DNA from: Opitutaceae bacterium
Lineage (GTDB): Bacteria; Verrucomicrobiota; Verrucomicrobiia; Opitutales; Opitutaceae
Reading direction: 5' to 3'
DNA length: 22,240 nucleotides
Assembly: GCA_005787865.1 (NCBI GenBank)
Contig: SXZN01000092.1
Location: 1 to 22,240, forward strand
In this document: positions 20,966 through 22,240 of the stretch, piece after piece
Layout: every line of letters begins with the position of its first letter
Position numbering within the stretch: position 1 is the stretch's first letter
Translations under genes and position numbers: made by a program
Notes under the pieces: generated by a model
Database searches by the model: none
What the model was told of the DNA's origin: nothing
What the model saw: only the letters and a program-made list of their open reading frames with translations

Positions 20966-22240
20966 ATGGCTGATCTCATCATTCACGGCGGCAAACCCCT
21001 CAGCGGCACGATCACGCCCTCAGGCAACAAGAATTCCATCTTGCCGATTCTTTGTGCGTCTCTGCTCACCGACGCAAAACTCACGCTGCGGCACGTCCCG
21101 TTTATTACGGATGTCGAGAAGCTCGTGAATTTTTTCACAGAACAAGGCTCACGCATTGGGTGGGATCGCGCCGCTGGCACGATGAGCATCGATCATTCGA
21201 GTTTCGATGCTCGCCGCCTCAATGGCGAATTGCCCGCCGGGATGCGCTCTGCCGTGCTCCTCTTCGCGCCGCTATTGCAGCGCATGAAGAAAATCACGCT
21301 GCCCACCAACGCCAAAGGTTGCTCACTCGGTATTCGCGAATTGGACCCGCACTTAGAGATTCTCGAAAAATTGGGGGCCAAAATCTCGCATCAGCGCAAA
21401 TTAACCATGGCCCTGCGTGGTCGTTTTCGCGCCGGCCGCCACTGGCCCGATTATATGTCGGTGACGGCGACAGAAAATTTCGTCATGGCCGCGGTGCTGG
21501 CGGAAGGTGAATCGGTGCTGCTCAATGCAGCGAGCGAGCCTCATGTCCAAGATCTCTGCGCTGCCCTCGTCACGATGGGGGCAAAAATCACGGGCCTTGG
21601 CACCAGCCAACTGACGGTAACCGGGGTTAAGCAGCTCAAGGGCGGCACGATCACGATCAATACCGACCATCATGAGGTTGTTACGTTTCTGGCGCTCGGC
21701 GCCATCACTGGCGGCGAAGTCCGCGTTAAAAATTCCCTCCCCCACCACTTTGACCTGATCAATCGCTCGTTCGCCAAGTTGGGCGTCAAAATCGACTACG
21801 AGGGCGACACCGCCATCGTCCGCCGCCGCCAAAAACTCGTCATCACGCAACCCTTCACCTCGAACCTGCTGCCTAAAATCGAAGCGGCCCCGTGGCCTTA
21901 TTTTCCGGTTGATCTGCTGCCGTGCATGATCGCGCTCGCGGTGCGAGCCGAAGGGACCGTGATGTTTTGGAATAAAGTCTACGAAGGTGGCTTCACCTGG
22001 ATGTCAGAGTTATCTAAATTTGGCGCCCACGTGGTCGTCAGTGATCCGCACCGGATTACCGTTTTTGGCGTCCGCCCCCTTCACCCCACGACGGTTGAAG
22101 CTCCTTACATCATCCGCGCCGCGGTCGCACTTTACATGGTGGCGGCCAGCATTCCGGGGAAAAGTGTGGTGAAGAATGCCGACACGATCAAACGCGCCCA
22201 CCCTCATTTCGTCGAAAACCTGCGAAGCCTTGGCGCAGAG
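20966..22240 (+). CDS. murA: UDP-N-acetylglucosamine 1-carboxyvinyltransferase (MurA family), 3' end outside window
   Basis: 425 codons are open to the window end with no stop; the family is ~420-440 aa, so only a little is missing. MurA transfers enolpyruvate from PEP to UDP-GlcNAc, the first committed step of peptidoglycan synthesis. Visible hallmarks are SGNKNSILPIL with Lys22 and Asn23 (substrate-binding KN pair), the catalytic loop cysteine Cys119 in AKGCSLGIRELD, TATENFVMAAVLAEG, HHEVVTFLALGAITGG, and Asp316 in FPVDLLPCM at the general-base position. The sequence is divergent from enterobacterial MurA (for example KGCSLGIRELD for GGCTIGARPVD, and HPHFVENLRSLGA near the end). MurA is the best fit, and a MurA-like paralogue is the alternative. 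No Shine-Dalgarno is visible. Confidence 0.9.
   Translation, partial: MADLIIHGGKPLSGTITPSGNKNSILPILCASLLTDAKLTLRHVPFITDVEKLVNFFTEQGSRIGWDRAAGTMSIDHSSFDARRLNGELPAGMRSAVLLFAPLLQRMKKITLPTNAKGCSLGIRELDPHLEILEKLGAKISHQRKLTMALRGRFRAGRHWPDYMSVTATENFVMAAVLAEGESVLLNAASEPHVQDLCAALVTMGAKITGLGTSQLTVTGVKQLKGGTITINTDHHEVVTFLALGAITGGEVRVKNSLPHHFDLINRSFAKLGVKIDYEGDTAIVRRRQKLVITQPFTSNLLPKIEAAPWPYFPVDLLPCMIALAVRAEGTVMFWNKVYEGGFTWMSELSKFGAHVVVSDPHRITVFGVRPLHPTTVEAPYIIRAAVALYMVAASIPGKSVVKNADTIKRAHPHFVENLRSLGAE

Overview
The window looks like a piece of a verrucomicrobial chromosome, most likely class Opitutia (Opitutae). This is judged from the style of the proteins (EF-Tu N-terminus, TPR/ExbB/ExbD cluster, LemA plus M48 pair, a DUF1501-type Tat leader), not from a marker-gene comparison. 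The DNA is GC-rich and densely coding on both strands. Almost no gene has a recognisable Shine-Dalgarno sequence. The first ~100 bases are the exception: they are AT-rich (37 G+C in 104 bases) and appear to be joined to the interior of tuf at a sharp breakpoint.

Layout. (1) 1-525: a truncated tuf preceded by tRNA-Thr(GGT), the classic tRNA-Thr/tuf pairing, with a candidate promoter. (2) 553-5072, minus strand: an envelope energy-transduction cluster made of an exported 869-aa TPR protein, ExbB, ExbD and a membrane-anchored protein of unknown function. The ExbD seems to carry Asn where the essential membrane Asp normally sits. (3) 5073-5241: a divergent promoter region with a G10 tract inside a perfect 7-bp inverted repeat. 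(4) 5242-8270, plus strand: LemA, an M48 membrane protease with a long C-terminal extension that has TerB-like segments, and SufE. (5) 8340-9205: a stump of a Tat-exported (DUF1501-like) gene running into a hypothetical gene, then a short gene-free stretch. (6) 9206-12725, minus strand: Hsp33, PnuC, NadR-type nicotinamide riboside kinase and TcdA in a compact run, with exported MsrA upstream. (7) 12859-16463: Hsp15 (plus), EttA (minus) and a beta-CASP metallo-beta-lactamase protein (minus). (8) 16558-19267, minus strand: a complete arsR-gapdh-arsJ arsenate-resistance operon with a dyad operator at the arsR start. (9) 19340-22240: a dimeric dUTPase (minus), a disordered Pro/Ala-rich protein with an RGG-type tail (plus), a strong terminator, and the 5' part of murA (plus), which runs off the end.

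How the genes work together. The ars operon encodes a sensor (ArsR), an enzyme that makes 1-arseno-3-phosphoglycerate (GAPDH) and its exporter (ArsJ). PnuC and the NadR-type kinase form a nicotinamide riboside uptake and trapping pair leading to NAD. Hsp33, Hsp15 and MsrA are stress and redox-repair functions clustered around 11.2-13.2 kb. No gene-free stretch exceeds 300 bases; the longest is 8920-9205.

I found no CRISPR array, insertion sequence, phage module or recognisable defence system. The best candidates for something undescribed are the ExbB/ExbD cluster with an Asp-less ExbD, the G10-in-palindrome promoter region, the M48 protein's C-terminal extension and the RG-rich protein.
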